Shown piece after piece: positions 8,280 to 16,600 of a stretch of DNA of 64,000 bases; positions within the stretch are counted from its first letter, which is position 1; each line of letters opens with the position of its first letter. A model generated the notes under the pieces. It ran no database searches. It had not been told where the DNA came from and saw only the letters and a list, made by a program, of their open reading frames with translations. This stretch comes from Pseudomonas urmiensis (GTDB lineage: Bacteria > Pseudomonadota > Gammaproteobacteria > Pseudomonadales > Pseudomonadaceae). The stretch spans positions 2,671,001-2,735,000 of the forward strand of contig NZ_JABWRE020000001.1 of the NCBI RefSeq assembly GCF_014268815.2. The letters run 5' to 3'. Made by a program: the position numbers and the translations under genes.

Positions 8280-8875
8280 GTTTCTTAAACTCCTTTGGTT
8301 AAATCAAACTGCTCGCGCCAGAGGCGAAGGGACTGGGTCGACAGCGTTGGTCGACGACGCGCGAGGGGCTGATCAGCAGCTGAACATTCAAGTCCCGGAT
8401 TGGACGTGCTTGGGCAGGGGCGAAACCAAGAGGATTTCGAGGGCCGGATCGAAATCGGCCAGAGGAAAGCCGCGTAAACAGATCAGCCTGGGCGAGTGAC
8501 TGCTACCCCTGTTTGTTCAGCGCTCAACGGCGCTCGCTCGAAGGCTGGGGGGCAGCGTATCGCCTCAGTTAGAAGGGATAAATCCAGGAGATTGAGAAGC
8601 AGTATTGGGGGAGATGTAACAATCCGTGTCAGCCGGATCATCCTCCCACGCGCAAAGCGCGGTTAAGCGCTAAACCTGTGGGAGCGGGCTTGCCCGCGAA
8701 GGGCCGCAAAGCGGCCCCAAAGCAGACGACACCGGACTTAAGTGAACAGCATTTGCCCTCAAAGGCGGGCTTTATTTGTGATTTTCGGCGCGCAATGCAG
8801 CAACATGCCACTATTGAGAAAAGGCGTTTATTCGATCACGCGAATACGAGCGTCAGCTGTCCCTTAGTGAAGATG
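8280..8875. other. Gene-poor 600-base stretch with one REP element
   Basis: It holds the upstream region of the PQQ dehydrogenase on the left and a REP palindrome at about 8675-8705. Frames reading rightward here are not convincing as genes: no ribosome site and shadow-like composition. I see no RNA gene with confidence. Confidence 0.5.
8675..8705 (+). repeat. REP palindrome
   Basis: CCTGTGGGAGCGGGCTTGCC followed by CGCGAAGGGCC: a single copy of the genome's REP family, with stem GCGGGC/GCCCGC. Confidence 0.75.
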
Positions 8876-9163
8876 TCAGCTGATCAATTTCAGCAGTGCG
8901 GCCAACAACCCCTGGGCTTGCTGCTTGTAGCCCTCCCGCCAGCAATCTGCCCAGTCGACGGGCCGCCCGTGCTCGTCCCACTCGGCCAAGGCCAGGGCAT
9001 TGACGATTTCCAGCTCGAACCAGAGGGCTTGCCAGGCGCAAGCATCCGGTACCAGCGTCGTGTCCTGCCATAGGAACTCGGTTTGAGCGACGAAGCTGGC
9101 CCAGGAAAACACGTCCTCATCTGCTTGCCGCGCCAAGGTCATCAGTTGCGACTGGGTGATCAT
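8876..9163 (-). CDS. Hypothetical protein, 95 residues
   Basis: A soluble, acidic, tryptophan-rich protein (MITQSQLMTLARQADEDVFS...VDWADCWREGYKQQAQGLLA). No domain is recognised. It starts with ATG 9163; the ribosome site is weak. Nothing in the neighbourhood suggests a job. Confidence 0.6.
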   Translation of the reverse strand: MITQSQLMTLARQADEDVFSWASFVAQTEFLWQDTTLVPDACAWQALWFELEIVNALALAEWDEHGRPVDWADCWREGYKQQAQGLLAALLKLIS

Positions 9164-9252
9164 CGATCATGCTCTGGGGATACAAGTGAGGCTGGAGGGC
9201 GGTGATCTCGGTTCAGGCATACACCGAGAAGGCGTACCAGCGGAATGCAGGA

Positions 9253-9594
9253 CTACTTGGCAGCGTACATCTTGCAGGTGCCCTGCTCCACCGCCAGTGC
9301 CGACAACGGGGAGCCCGACAGCCTGTTAGCCATGTCATCGATTTGAGTCTTGCTGCCCGGTGCCGACCTCAGCGCCATGATCTCGGCCTTCAACGCATCG
9401 TCCATCGGTTCGTTGGCCAATGCGTTATCAACAGTGCCGTTCAACCCAGGAATGGCCTTGTTGCATACCTGCTCCATGGCGAGGATAGTCACGGCGGTTT
9501 TGTGATTTTCCGCCTTCGAATCGGCGAGGGCCGCATTGGCCATGCCCAAGGTAGCCAAGCAAAGCGAAACTGCGGTAATCCGTGCTGAAAACAT
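9253..9594 (-). CDS. Small secreted hypothetical protein
   Basis: A 113-residue protein with a clear signal peptide (MFSARITAVSLCLATLGMAN, cut after AALA) and a helical mature part with two cysteines (EQVCNKAIPG and EQGTCKMYAAK at the C-terminus) that could form a disulfide in the periplasm. The start ATG 9594 is set by AAGGAG just upstream; the frame is open further but without a signal sequence. No family is recognised. Confidence 0.75.
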   Translation of the reverse strand: MFSARITAVSLCLATLGMANAALADSKAENHKTAVTILAMEQVCNKAIPGLNGTVDNALANEPMDDALKAEIMALRSAPGSKTQIDDMANRLSGSPLSALAVEQGTCKMYAAK

Positions 9595-9856
9595 TGGAAG
9601 CTCCTTTTCATCAATAGTAGACGACGCCTGAGGCAGTACCCTAGGTTCGGCATCGGGAAGATCGGACAGCGAAAAGAACCGAAAGTTACAGTGGGCAGGA
9701 ATCTGCGCTGACCTGCTGCCTCGCTGCAAGATTGATCATCCGTCTAACCTCAAGCTTTTGCACAGACGGTGTAGGAGATCGCAACCTACATTGCTCACTA
9801 AGGCGATATAGGCATTAGCAGAACTGAAACTTGCCAGCAACGTCGCACCACCAGCA

Positions 9857-10270
9857 CTAGAACTCGACCTTGCCCCGACCAGCCTTGACAGTGCTGCGCC
9901 TGGCTTTTCCTTCGAGACGGCGGGTCTTGGAGCCAAGGGTCGGCTTGGTGGGGCGGCGTTTCTTCTCGGTCTTGCCGGCTGCAATGATCAGCTCGGCAAG
10001 ACGCGCCAATGCGTCAGTACGATTCTGCTCCTGGGTGCGGTACTGCTGGGCCTTGATGATCACCACACCGTCGCCGGTGATACGACTGTCACGCAGCGCC
10101 AGCAGCCGCTCCTTGTAGAACTCGGGCAACGATGAGGCCGGGATGTCGAAGCGCAGGTGCACCGCGCTGGACACCTTGTTGACATTCTGCCCACCCGCAC
10201 CTTGTGCGCGGATGTAGGTGAGTTCGATTTCGGCATCCGGCAGATGCACGTTATTGGAGATGGTCAGCAT
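9857..10270 (-). CDS. arfB: Alternative ribosome-rescue factor ArfB (peptidyl-tRNA hydrolase, YaeJ family)
   Basis: A 137-residue protein with the class-I release-factor catalytic GGQ motif ([21 protein letters not shown], about residues 20-40) and a basic, disordered C-terminal tail rich in K and R ([11 protein letters not shown]...KAGRGKVEF) that enters the empty mRNA channel. It frees stalled ribosomes lacking a stop codon by hydrolysing peptidyl-tRNA. It lacks the codon-reading domains of RF1 and RF2, which agrees with the family length of about 140 residues. The start ATG 10270 ([20 protein letters not shown]) matches the family. Confidence 0.95.
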   Translation of the reverse strand: MLTISNNVHLPDAEIELTYIRAQGAGGQNVNKVSSAVHLRFDIPASSLPEFYKERLLALRDSRITGDGVVIIKAQQYRTQEQNRTDALARLAELIIAAGKTEKKRRPTKPTLGSKTRRLEGKARRSTVKAGRGKVEF

Positions 10271-10394
10271 GACATGGCCCTTGTGATTGCCCCCATTATC
10301 ACAGCCTCCGCCGGTCTTCCATAGGAGAACACACAATTGCTTGAGTCGGCGGGGAATTGGCCATTGCTGGGGCTCTTCCAAACCCCAGAAACAC

Positions 10395-10420
10395 AAAAGC
10401 CCCGAATAATCGGGGCTTTT
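10395..10420 (-). terminator. Rho-independent terminator for tRNA-Ser
   Basis: AAAAGCCCCG (10395-10404) pairs with CGGGGCTTTT (10411-10420) around AATAAT. It lies just downstream of the tRNA in the leftward direction and separates it from arfB. Confidence 0.85.
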
Positions 10421-10431
10421 GCTGAAAAATA

Positions 10432-10519
10432 TGGCGGAAGCGTAGAGATTCGAACTCTAGGATAGTTGCCCATCGACGGTTTTCAAGACCGTTGCCTTAA
10501 ACCACTCGGCCACGCTTCC
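10432..10519 (-). tRNA. tRNA-Ser(UGA)
   Basis: Read on the minus strand, GGAAGCG (10519-10513) pairs with CGCTTCC (10442-10436), followed by discriminator G and an encoded CCA (10434-10432). The anticodon stem ACGGT/ACCGT encloses CTTGAAA with anticodon TGA (10485-10483). A long variable arm (CGATGGGCAACTATCC region) and GGTTCGAATC-type T loop (GTTCGAATCTC) identify a class-II serine tRNA. Length 88 bases. Confidence 0.97.
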
Positions 10520-10532
10520 GGAACAGATTTGC

Positions 10533-10566
10533 GGCGCCATAATACCGTAATGTAACAAGCTGTCAA
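10533..10566 (-). promoter_or_regulatory. Sigma70 promoter of tRNA-Ser
   Basis: On the minus strand, TTGACA (10566-10561) and TATTAT (10544-10539) are separated by 16 bases. A GC-rich GGCGCCG follows the -10 box, the kind of discriminator that makes stable-RNA promoters sensitive to ppGpp. Confidence 0.75.
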
Positions 10567-10643
10567 ACTCTCTGTGTCGCGGCCTGCGGCGGCTCTGGTA
10601 TGCTCACAGCATCCATAGGTTTCAACCCCACAGGAGTGTCGCC

Positions 10644-11315
10644 ATGCGCGAACAGGATTATGCCGTACAACACGGCCAGCAGGTCGAGCAGCAGGAGGTC
10701 AGCAAGGTCCTGCGCAACACGTACAGCCTGCTGGCGCTTACCCTCGCCTTCAGCGGTGTGATGGCGTTCGTCGCGCAGCAGATGCGCGTCGGTTACCCGA
10801 ACATCTTCGTGGTACTGATCGGCTTCTACGGGCTGTTCTTCCTCACCGCCAAGCTGCGTGATTCGGTCTGGGGCCTGGTCTCCACCTTCGCCCTCACCGG
10901 TTTCATGGGCTTCATCCTTGGCCCGATCCTCAACCGCTACCTGGGCATGGCCGGTGGCGCTGAAGTGGTCAGCTCGGCATTTGCCATGACCGCGCTGGTG
11001 TTTGGTGGTCTGTCGGCCTACGTGCTGATCACCCGCAAGGACATGAGTTTCCTCAGTGGCTTCATCACTGCAGGCTTCTTCGTTCTGCTCGGCGCTGTGG
11101 TTGCCAGCTTCTTCTTCCAGATCAGCGGCCTGCAGTTGGCGATCAGCGCTGGCTTCGTTCTGTTCTCGTCGGTCTGCATTCTGTTCCAGACCAGCGCCAT
11201 CATTCATGGCGGCGAGCGGAACTACATCATGGCGACCATCAGCCTGTATGTATCGATCTACAACCTGTTCATCAGCCTGCTGCAGCTGTTTGGCATCATG
11301 GGTCGTGATGACTGA
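10644..11315 (+). CDS. yccA: Bax inhibitor-1 / YccA family membrane protein
   Basis: A 223-residue protein with a short polar N-terminus and seven hydrophobic segments. Its order matches the BI-1 family: YSLLALTLAFSGVMAFV, IFVVLIGFYGLFFL, STFALTGFMGFILGPI, VSSAFAMTALVFGGLSAYVL, GFFVLLGAVVASFFF and a C-terminal SLYVSIYNLFISLLQLFGIM containing the family's conserved Asn. E. coli YccA modulates the FtsH protease. It starts at ATG 10644 with CAGGAG upstream and is followed by its own terminator. Confidence 0.93.
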   Translation: MREQDYAVQHGQQVEQQEVSKVLRNTYSLLALTLAFSGVMAFVAQQMRVGYPNIFVVLIGFYGLFFLTAKLRDSVWGLVSTFALTGFMGFILGPILNRYLGMAGGAEVVSSAFAMTALVFGGLSAYVLITRKDMSFLSGFITAGFFVLLGAVVASFFFQISGLQLAISAGFVLFSSVCILFQTSAIIHGGERNYIMATISLYVSIYNLFISLLQLFGIMGRDD

Positions 11316-11339
11316 TCGATGTTGCTGATCGAGTAACGC

Positions 11340-11364
11340 AAAGCCCGCTTCGGCGGGCTTTTTT
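11340..11364 (+). terminator. Rho-independent terminator
   Basis: GCCCGC (11343-11348) TTCG GCGGGC (11353-11358) followed by six T. It ends the Bax-inhibitor gene. Confidence 0.9.
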
Positions 11365-11396
11365 GTGCGCCCCAGATGGTGTGTTGTTTGCGCTGG

Positions 11397-11425
11397 CCTC
11401 ATCGCGGGGCAAGCCCGCTCCCACG
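11397..11425 (-). repeat. REP palindrome
   Basis: CCTCATCGCGGGGCAAGCCC followed by GCTCCCACG; a single copy, in inverse orientation to the copy at 8675. Confidence 0.8.
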
Positions 11426-11547
11426 AGTTGAAACTGCGGGGGGGCGAACACGAAATCGCCCAGTAAGCGGCAAATGAGCCTGGGGCCTACCCCAATTGCC
11501 TAGCGCCCCGTAGAATGCGCTCCTTTTTTCTTCCGGGGCAGCTTCCC

Positions 11548-12927
11548 ATGAGTTCCATCGAACACGGGCCCGGCGCGCCAGCGCCTGCCAATGAACTGGT
11601 CCTTGGCCTTGAGGACAAGCCGCGGCCACTGATCGGCATGCTGGCTGCACTGCAGCATCTGCTGGCGATCATCGTGCCGATCGTGACCCCGGGCCTGCTG
11701 ATCTGCCAGGCATTGGGCGTGTCGGCGCGCGATACCAACCTGATCGTGTCGATGTCGCTGGTGATCTCGGGTATCGCCACCTTCGTCCAGTGCCGGCGCT
11801 TCGGCCCGTTTGGTGCGGGGCTGCTGATCGTGCAGGGCACCAGTTTCAACTTCGTCGGGCCGCTGATTGCCGGTGGTGCGCTGATGGTCAAGCAAGGCAC
11901 GCCGGTTGAAGGGGTAATGGCGGCGATCTTCGGTGTGGTAATCGCCGGTTCGTTCGTCGAGATGGGCGTGTCGCGTATCCTGCCGTTCGTCAAACGCCTG
12001 ATCAGCCCGCTGGTGACCGGCATCGTCGTGCTGATGATCGGCCTGACCCTGATCAAGGTTGGCCTGATCAGCATGGGCGGTGGCTTCACGGCAATGGGCA
12101 ATGGCACCTTCGCCAATGGCGAGAACCTGCTGCTGTCGGGTGTGGTGCTGGCGATTATCGTGGTGCTTAACCGCATTCCGGTAGTGTGGATGCGCAGTTG
12201 CGCCATCGTTATTGCCTTGGCAGTTGGCTATGCCTTGGCCGGCTATCTGGGCCGCCTGGACTTTACCGGTATGCACGAGGCTGCTGTGTTCCAGGTGCCG
12301 ATGCCACTGCATTTCGGCCTGAGTTTCTCCTGGGCGCTGTTCATTCCGATGCTGGTGATCTACCTGGTGACTTCGCTGGAAGCCATTGGTGACGTCACTG
12401 CAACCAGCAAAGTGTCGCGCGAGCCGGTCGAAGGGCCACTGTGGATGCAGCGGATCAAGGGCGGTGTGCTGGTCAACGGCGCCAACTCGCTGCTGGCCGG
12501 GGTGTTCAATACCTTCCCCAGTTCGATCTTCGCCCAGAACAATGGGGTGATTCAGCTGACCGGTATCGCCAGCCGTCATATCGGCATCTGGATCGCAGCC
12601 ATGTTGGTGTTGCTCGGCCTGTTCCCAAGCGTTGCCGGGGTAATCCAGGCAGTGCCTGAGCCAGTGCTGGGTGGCGCGGCGATGGTGATGTTCGGCGCCG
12701 TGGCGGCTTCGGGTATCAATATCTTGGCCAGCACCCGTCTGGATCGCCGTGCGCTGCTGATCATTGCCGTGTCCCTGGCGCTGGGCCTGGGCGTGGCGCA
12801 GGTGCCAGAATTCCTTGCGCATATGCCTGCTGCGCTGCGTAACGTGCTGGAGTCGGGTGTGGCCACCGGCGGCATCTGCGCCCTGGTGCTGAACTGGTTC
12901 CTGCCAGAGAGCAAGGATCAGCACTAA
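11548..12927 (+). CDS. NCS2 nucleobase:cation symporter, xanthine/urate type
   Basis: A 459-residue inner-membrane permease with about 14 hydrophobic segments. The NCS2 signatures are present: the TM1 LQHLLAIIVPIVTPGLL, the TM8 motif SLEAIGDVTATSKVS with the substrate-binding Glu, and the TM10 AQNNGVIQLTGIASR, which closely resembles the NNGVIQMTGVASR of E. coli XanQ rather than the uracil permeases. Xanthine or urate uptake with protons is therefore likely. The start is ATG 11548 (MSSIEHGPG). No purine catabolism gene is adjacent. Confidence 0.92.
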   Translation: MSSIEHGPGAPAPANELVLGLEDKPRPLIGMLAALQHLLAIIVPIVTPGLLICQALGVSARDTNLIVSMSLVISGIATFVQCRRFGPFGAGLLIVQGTSFNFVGPLIAGGALMVKQGTPVEGVMAAIFGVVIAGSFVEMGVSRILPFVKRLISPLVTGIVVLMIGLTLIKVGLISMGGGFTAMGNGTFANGENLLLSGVVLAIIVVLNRIPVVWMRSCAIVIALAVGYALAGYLGRLDFTGMHEAAVFQVPMPLHFGLSFSWALFIPMLVIYLVTSLEAIGDVTATSKVSREPVEGPLWMQRIKGGVLVNGANSLLAGVFNTFPSSIFAQNNGVIQLTGIASRHIGIWIAAMLVLLGLFPSVAGVIQAVPEPVLGGAAMVMFGAVAASGINILASTRLDRRALLIIAVSLALGLGVAQVPEFLAHMPAALRNVLESGVATGGICALVLNWFLPESKDQH

Positions 12928-12944
12928 GCGTCGACTGAGCGTTA

Positions 12945-13023
12945 GCTATCGCGGGGCAAGCCCGCTCTCACGTTGCTCGTCCTGTTGGTAGGATTGACGT
13001 GAGAGCGGGCTTGCCCCGCACTC
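12945..13023. repeat. Inverted pair of REP palindromes (BIME-like)
   Basis: CTATCGCGGGGCAAGCCCGC (from 12946) and the reverse copy GTGAGAGCGGGCTTGCCCCG (from 12999) face each other across about 25 bases. Both carry the same TC-to-CT change (CTCTCACG instead of CTCCCACG), so they changed together or were copied as a unit. The pair lies between the permease and tusD. Confidence 0.85.
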
Positions 13024-13075
13024 TATCCGGGCTTTTTTGCTTTATCATGGCCGCATTACGTTGCAAGAGCCTCCC

Positions 13076-13468
13076 ATGAAATTCGCCATCGCGGTTTTTT
13101 CCCCAGCCCATGCGCCCTCCTCGCGCCGCGCCCTGCGCTTCGCTGAAGCGGCGCTGGCCGGCGGGCATGAGATTGCCCGCCTGTTCTTCTATCAGGACGG
13201 GGTGCACAGCGCCTCGGCCAACGTCGTCGCACCCCAGGACGAACTGGACGTAGCCGCGCAGTGGCGCACTTTCATCAGCGAGCATCAGTTTGACGCAGTG
13301 GTGTGCATTGCCGCCGCCCTGCGCCGTGGCGTGCTGGACGAGACCGAAGCCAACCGCTACCAGCGCCCTGCCGTGAACCTGCCAGCGCCGTGGGAGCTGT
13401 CCGGCCTTGGCCAGTTGCACGAGGCGGCGCAAGTTGCCGACCGCCTGGTCTGTTTCGGAGGCGATTGA
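13076..13468 (+). CDS. tusD: Sulfurtransferase TusD
   Basis: A 130-residue DsrE-fold protein (MKFAIAVFSPAHAPSSRRAL...). The catalytic cysteine is in CIAAALRRGV, matching the persulfide-carrying Cys78 of E. coli TusD. It takes sulfur from TusA within the TusBCD hexamer and hands it to TusE, which supplies MnmA for 2-thiolation of uridine 34 in tRNA. The start is ATG 13076; upstream in-frame codons are not conserved. First gene of tusDCBE-ybiB. Confidence 0.95.
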   Translation: MKFAIAVFSPAHAPSSRRALRFAEAALAGGHEIARLFFYQDGVHSASANVVAPQDELDVAAQWRTFISEHQFDAVVCIAAALRRGVLDETEANRYQRPAVNLPAPWELSGLGQLHEAAQVADRLVCFGGD

Positions 13469-13469
13469 A

Positions 13470-13829
13470 ATGGCCAAATCCTTATTGATCATCAGCCGTC
13501 AGGCACCGTGGAACGGCCCTTCTGCCCGCGAAGCCCTGGACATTGCCCTGGCCGGCGGTGCCTTCGACCTACCGCTGGGCATGCTGTTTCTCGATGATGG
13601 CGTATTCCAGTTGGCCGAAGGTCAGCAACCGGCACAGGTGCAGCAGAAGAACCTTGCGGCCAACCTGCAGGCACTGCCGATGTTTGGCGTCGAGGCGCTG
13701 TTCGCCTGCGGTCATAGCCTGGCCGAGCGCGGCCTGGAAAGTGGCGAACTGGCGCTGCCGGTAGAAGTGCTGGACGACGCGGCCCTGGCCGCACTGATTG
13801 CCCGATTCGACCAGGTGGTAACGCTCTGA
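13470..13829 (+). CDS. tusC: Sulfur relay protein TusC
   Basis: A 119-residue DsrF-like protein (MAKSLLIISRQAPWNGPSAR...), the structural partner of TusD in the TusBCD complex. It starts one base after the tusD stop, with GGAGGCG upstream. The length agrees with the family. Confidence 0.94.
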   Translation: MAKSLLIISRQAPWNGPSAREALDIALAGGAFDLPLGMLFLDDGVFQLAEGQQPAQVQQKNLAANLQALPMFGVEALFACGHSLAERGLESGELALPVEVLDDAALAALIARFDQVVTL

Positions 13830-14134
13830 TGACGACCCTGCATGTAATTGCCCACTCACCGTTTGGCGACAACCGCCTGCAAAGCTGCCTGCGCTTGCTG
13901 GGTGCTGACGATGCGCTGCTGTTGTGCGGCGATGCGGTCTACGCCCTGCGTAACGGCACTGAGCCACAGCGGCTGTTGCAAGCGGCCAGCCTGGAGGCTC
14001 GGCTGTACGCGCTCGACGAAGACCTGCAGGCCCGCGGCATTGGCGGCATTGATGGTGCCTTGGCCGAAGCCGTGGACTACCCGGCCTTCGTTGCGCTGTC
14101 GCTCAAGTATGACAAGGTAAATAGCTGGTTATGA
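13829..14134 (+). CDS. tusB: Sulfurtransferase complex subunit TusB
   Basis: A 101-residue DsrH-like protein (MTTLHVIAHSPFGDNRLQSC...). Its ATG shares one base with the tusC stop (TGATG), showing translational coupling. It completes the TusBCD complex. Confidence 0.94.
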   Translation: MTTLHVIAHSPFGDNRLQSCLRLLGADDALLLCGDAVYALRNGTEPQRLLQAASLEARLYALDEDLQARGIGGIDGALAEAVDYPAFVALSLKYDKVNSWL

Positions 14135-14466
14135 GCACCCTGACTGTCGGCGATCAGCAGATCGCTTTGGACAAGGACGGCTTTCTGGTCGACCTGCACG
14201 ACTGGTCCCCCGCCGTCGCCGAGGCCTTGGCTGCGCGCGAGGCCATCGCCCTGAGCCAGGATCACTGGGAGATCCTCGAACTGCTGCGCCAGTTTTACCA
14301 GGAGTTCGAGTTGTCGCCAGCCACCCGCCCGCTGATCAAGTACACCGCACTCAAGCTGGGCGCGGAAAAAGGCAACAGCCCACACCTCAATCGCCTGTTC
14401 AACGGCACTCCCGCCAAACTCGCCGCCAAGCTGGCGGGCCTGCCCAAGCCGACCAATTGCATATGA
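14131..14466 (+). CDS. tusE: Sulfur relay protein TusE (DsrC family)
   Basis: A 111-residue DsrC-fold protein with the swinging C-terminal arm ending in GLPKPTNCI; the penultimate cysteine carries the persulfide. GNSPHLNRLF and DHWEILELLRQFY are family motifs. It passes sulfur from TusD to MnmA, whose gene is at 48050 in this window. It overlaps tusB by ATGA. Confidence 0.95.
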   Translation: MSTLTVGDQQIALDKDGFLVDLHDWSPAVAEALAAREAIALSQDHWEILELLRQFYQEFELSPATRPLIKYTALKLGAEKGNSPHLNRLFNGTPAKLAAKLAGLPKPTNCI

Positions 14467-15476
14467 CCGAACTCTGCGCCGAACTGCGCCCGCTCACCCT
14501 GGAAACGCCAGCCGAACACCCCTTCGCCGAATTCGTGCGCATCCTAGGCAAAGGCAAGCGCGGCGCCCGCGGCCTGACCCGAGAAGAGGCCCGCGCGGCG
14601 ATGACCCTGCTGCTCGAAGGCAAGGTCGAGGATACCCAACTGGGCGCCTTCCTCATGCTCTTGCGGCACAAGGAAGAAAGCGCCGAGGAGCTGGCTGGGT
14701 TCACCGAGGCGCTGCGCACGCACCTGCAAGCGCCGAACATCGCTGTCGATCTGGACTGGCCCAGCTACGCCGGCAAAAAGCGCCATCTACCCTGGTATTT
14801 GCTGGCGGCCAAGTGCCTGGCCGGCAATGGCGTGCGGATCATGCTGCATGGCGGTGGCGCCCACACCGCAGGCCGGATGTACACCGAGCAGTTGCTGACC
14901 CTGCTGGAAATTCCGCTGTGTCGCAGCTGGCAAGCGGTCTCCAACGCCCTCGATGAACAGCGCCTGGCCTTCTTCCCGTTGCAGGACTGGGCGCCCCAGC
15001 TGCAACGAATGATCGATCTGCGCAACACCTTGGGCCTGCGTTCGCCGATTCACTCGCTGGCCCGGGTGCTCAATCCGCTGGCAGCGCGTTGCGGCCTGCA
15101 AAGCATTTTCCACCCCGGCTACCAGGCAGTGCACCGCGAGGCCAGCCGTTTGCTGGGCGACCACGCCGTGGTGATCAAAGGTGACGGCGGCGAGATCGAG
15201 ATCAACCCGGACGTTGCCAGCCATCTGTACGGCACCAGCGGCGGCGAGAACTGGGACGAAGAGTGGCCGGCCATGAGCGCCCAGCGCCATGTCAAACCGG
15301 CCAGCCTGCAGCCTGAGCAACTGCTTGCGGTCTGGCGCGGCGAAGCGCAAGACAGCTACGGCGAAATGGCGGTGATCGCAACCATGGCCCTGGCCCTGCG
15401 CGGGCTTGGGCAAGATCGCGAGCAGGCTTTCGGCAATGCCCGTGTTTACTGGGCGGAGCGCAAAAACATCAATTAA
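14463..15476 (+). CDS. ybiB: TrpD2/YbiB-type glycosyl-transferase-fold protein
   Basis: A 337-residue protein of the anthranilate phosphoribosyltransferase fold: N-terminal helical domain (REEARAAMTLLLEGKVEDTQLGAFL) and a modified phosphoribosyl-binding site (LHGGGAHTAGRMYTEQLL instead of the TrpD GTGGD motif). Family members such as E. coli YbiB bind nucleic acid and are not known to make tryptophan. It overlaps tusE by ATGA, so it belongs to the same transcript and may act in tRNA modification or repair. An in-frame TTG at 14457 precedes the chosen ATG. Confidence 0.9.
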   Translation: MTELCAELRPLTLETPAEHPFAEFVRILGKGKRGARGLTREEARAAMTLLLEGKVEDTQLGAFLMLLRHKEESAEELAGFTEALRTHLQAPNIAVDLDWPSYAGKKRHLPWYLLAAKCLAGNGVRIMLHGGGAHTAGRMYTEQLLTLLEIPLCRSWQAVSNALDEQRLAFFPLQDWAPQLQRMIDLRNTLGLRSPIHSLARVLNPLAARCGLQSIFHPGYQAVHREASRLLGDHAVVIKGDGGEIEINPDVASHLYGTSGGENWDEEWPAMSAQRHVKPASLQPEQLLAVWRGEAQDSYGEMAVIATMALALRGLGQDREQAFGNARVYWAERKNIN

Positions 15477-15572
15477 TTCGATAAGAACAGCGCAGTCTTT
15501 GCGCTATTTATTCGAACGATAAGCCCTAGACTGGGCTCCAACGACAAACAACTTTGTTCCGAGGAGCTCACC

Positions 15573-16535
15573 ATGGGCCTTTTGATTGATGGCCGCTGGC
15601 ATGACCAGTGGTACCAGACCAGCAAGGACGGCGCGTTCCAGCGCGAGAACGCACAACGGCGTAATCAGCTGCCCGCCCCCGAAGCCGGCCGCTATCACCT
15701 GTATGTGTCACTGGCCTGCCCGTGGGCACACCGCACCCTGATTTTCCGCGCGATCAAAGGCCTGGAGCCGCTGATCGACGTCTCGGTGGTCAGTTGGCTG
15801 ATGGGCGAGCACGGCTGGACTTTCGATAAGCAAAATGGCTCCAGCGGCGATCAGCTCGACGGCCTCGACTACCTGCACCAGCGCTATACCCAGGATGACC
15901 CCAATTACACCGGCCGAGTGACCGTGCCTGTGCTGTGGGACAAGAAGCAAAAGCGCATCGTCAACAACGAGTCGGCCGAGATCATCCGCATTTTCAACAG
16001 TGCCTTCGATGAGCTGACCGGCAATCGTCTTGACCTGTACCCCGAAGCGCTGCGCCCAACCATTGAAGCGTTGAACGAGCGCATCTATCCGGCAGTGAAC
16101 AACGGCGTGTACCGGGCAGGTTTCGCGACCACCCAAGAGGCCTATGAAGCGGCGTTCGACGAAGTGTTCAACGAACTGGACTACCTGGAAGCGCTGCTCA
16201 GCCGCCAGCGCTATCTGGCCGGTGAATACCTGACCGAGGCCGACGTGCGCCTGTTCACCACCCTGGTGCGTTTCGATGCGGTCTACCATGGCCACTTCAA
16301 GTGCAACCTGCGACGGTTGAGCGACTACCCGAATCTGTCCAACTGGCTGCGTGAGCTGTATCAGTGGCCTGGAGTGGCAGGCACCGTGGATATGGAGCAT
16401 ATCCAGAAGCACTACTACATGAGCCACAAGACCATCAACCCCAATGGCATCGTGCCTAAAGGGCCGCTACAGGACTTCAGCCTGGCCCATGATCGTGAGC
16501 GCCTTACTGGCTACGGCATCTGGCAGGGCCGCTAA
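15573..16535 (+). CDS. yqjG: Glutathionyl-hydroquinone reductase, YqjG/ECM4 type
   Basis: A 320-residue omega/Xi-class glutathione transferase. The thioredoxin-like domain has the catalytic cysteine in SLACPWAHRTLIFRA (about residue 52), followed by an all-helical domain. It reduces glutathionyl-hydroquinones formed during quinone stress. It starts at ATG 15573 with GAGGAG upstream. It appears to be a single-gene unit. Confidence 0.93.
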   Translation: MGLLIDGRWHDQWYQTSKDGAFQRENAQRRNQLPAPEAGRYHLYVSLACPWAHRTLIFRAIKGLEPLIDVSVVSWLMGEHGWTFDKQNGSSGDQLDGLDYLHQRYTQDDPNYTGRVTVPVLWDKKQKRIVNNESAEIIRIFNSAFDELTGNRLDLYPEALRPTIEALNERIYPAVNNGVYRAGFATTQEAYEAAFDEVFNELDYLEALLSRQRYLAGEYLTEADVRLFTTLVRFDAVYHGHFKCNLRRLSDYPNLSNWLRELYQWPGVAGTVDMEHIQKHYYMSHKTINPNGIVPKGPLQDFSLAHDRERLTGYGIWQGR

Positions 16536-16550
16536 GGCACACGCCGATCT

Positions 16551-16577
16551 GTAGGCGCGGGATTGTCCCGCGCCTAC
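16551..16577. repeat. Perfect 12-bp inverted repeat, a second palindrome class
   Basis: GTAGGCGCGGGA (16551-16562) pairs with TCCCGCGCCTAC (16566-16577) around TTG. It lies between the convergent yqjG and SDR genes. There is no T tract, so it is a REP-like or transcription-blocking hairpin distinct from the common GCGGGGCAAGCCCGC class. Confidence 0.8.
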
Positions 16578-16600
16578 TAGCTTTGCGCCCGTAGCATCGC

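Noticed and set aside
11500-12924. 474-codon open frame antisense to the NCS2 permease
   Set aside because: His/Gln/Asp-rich translation typical of the complement of a hydrophobic membrane protein; no signal of real coding.
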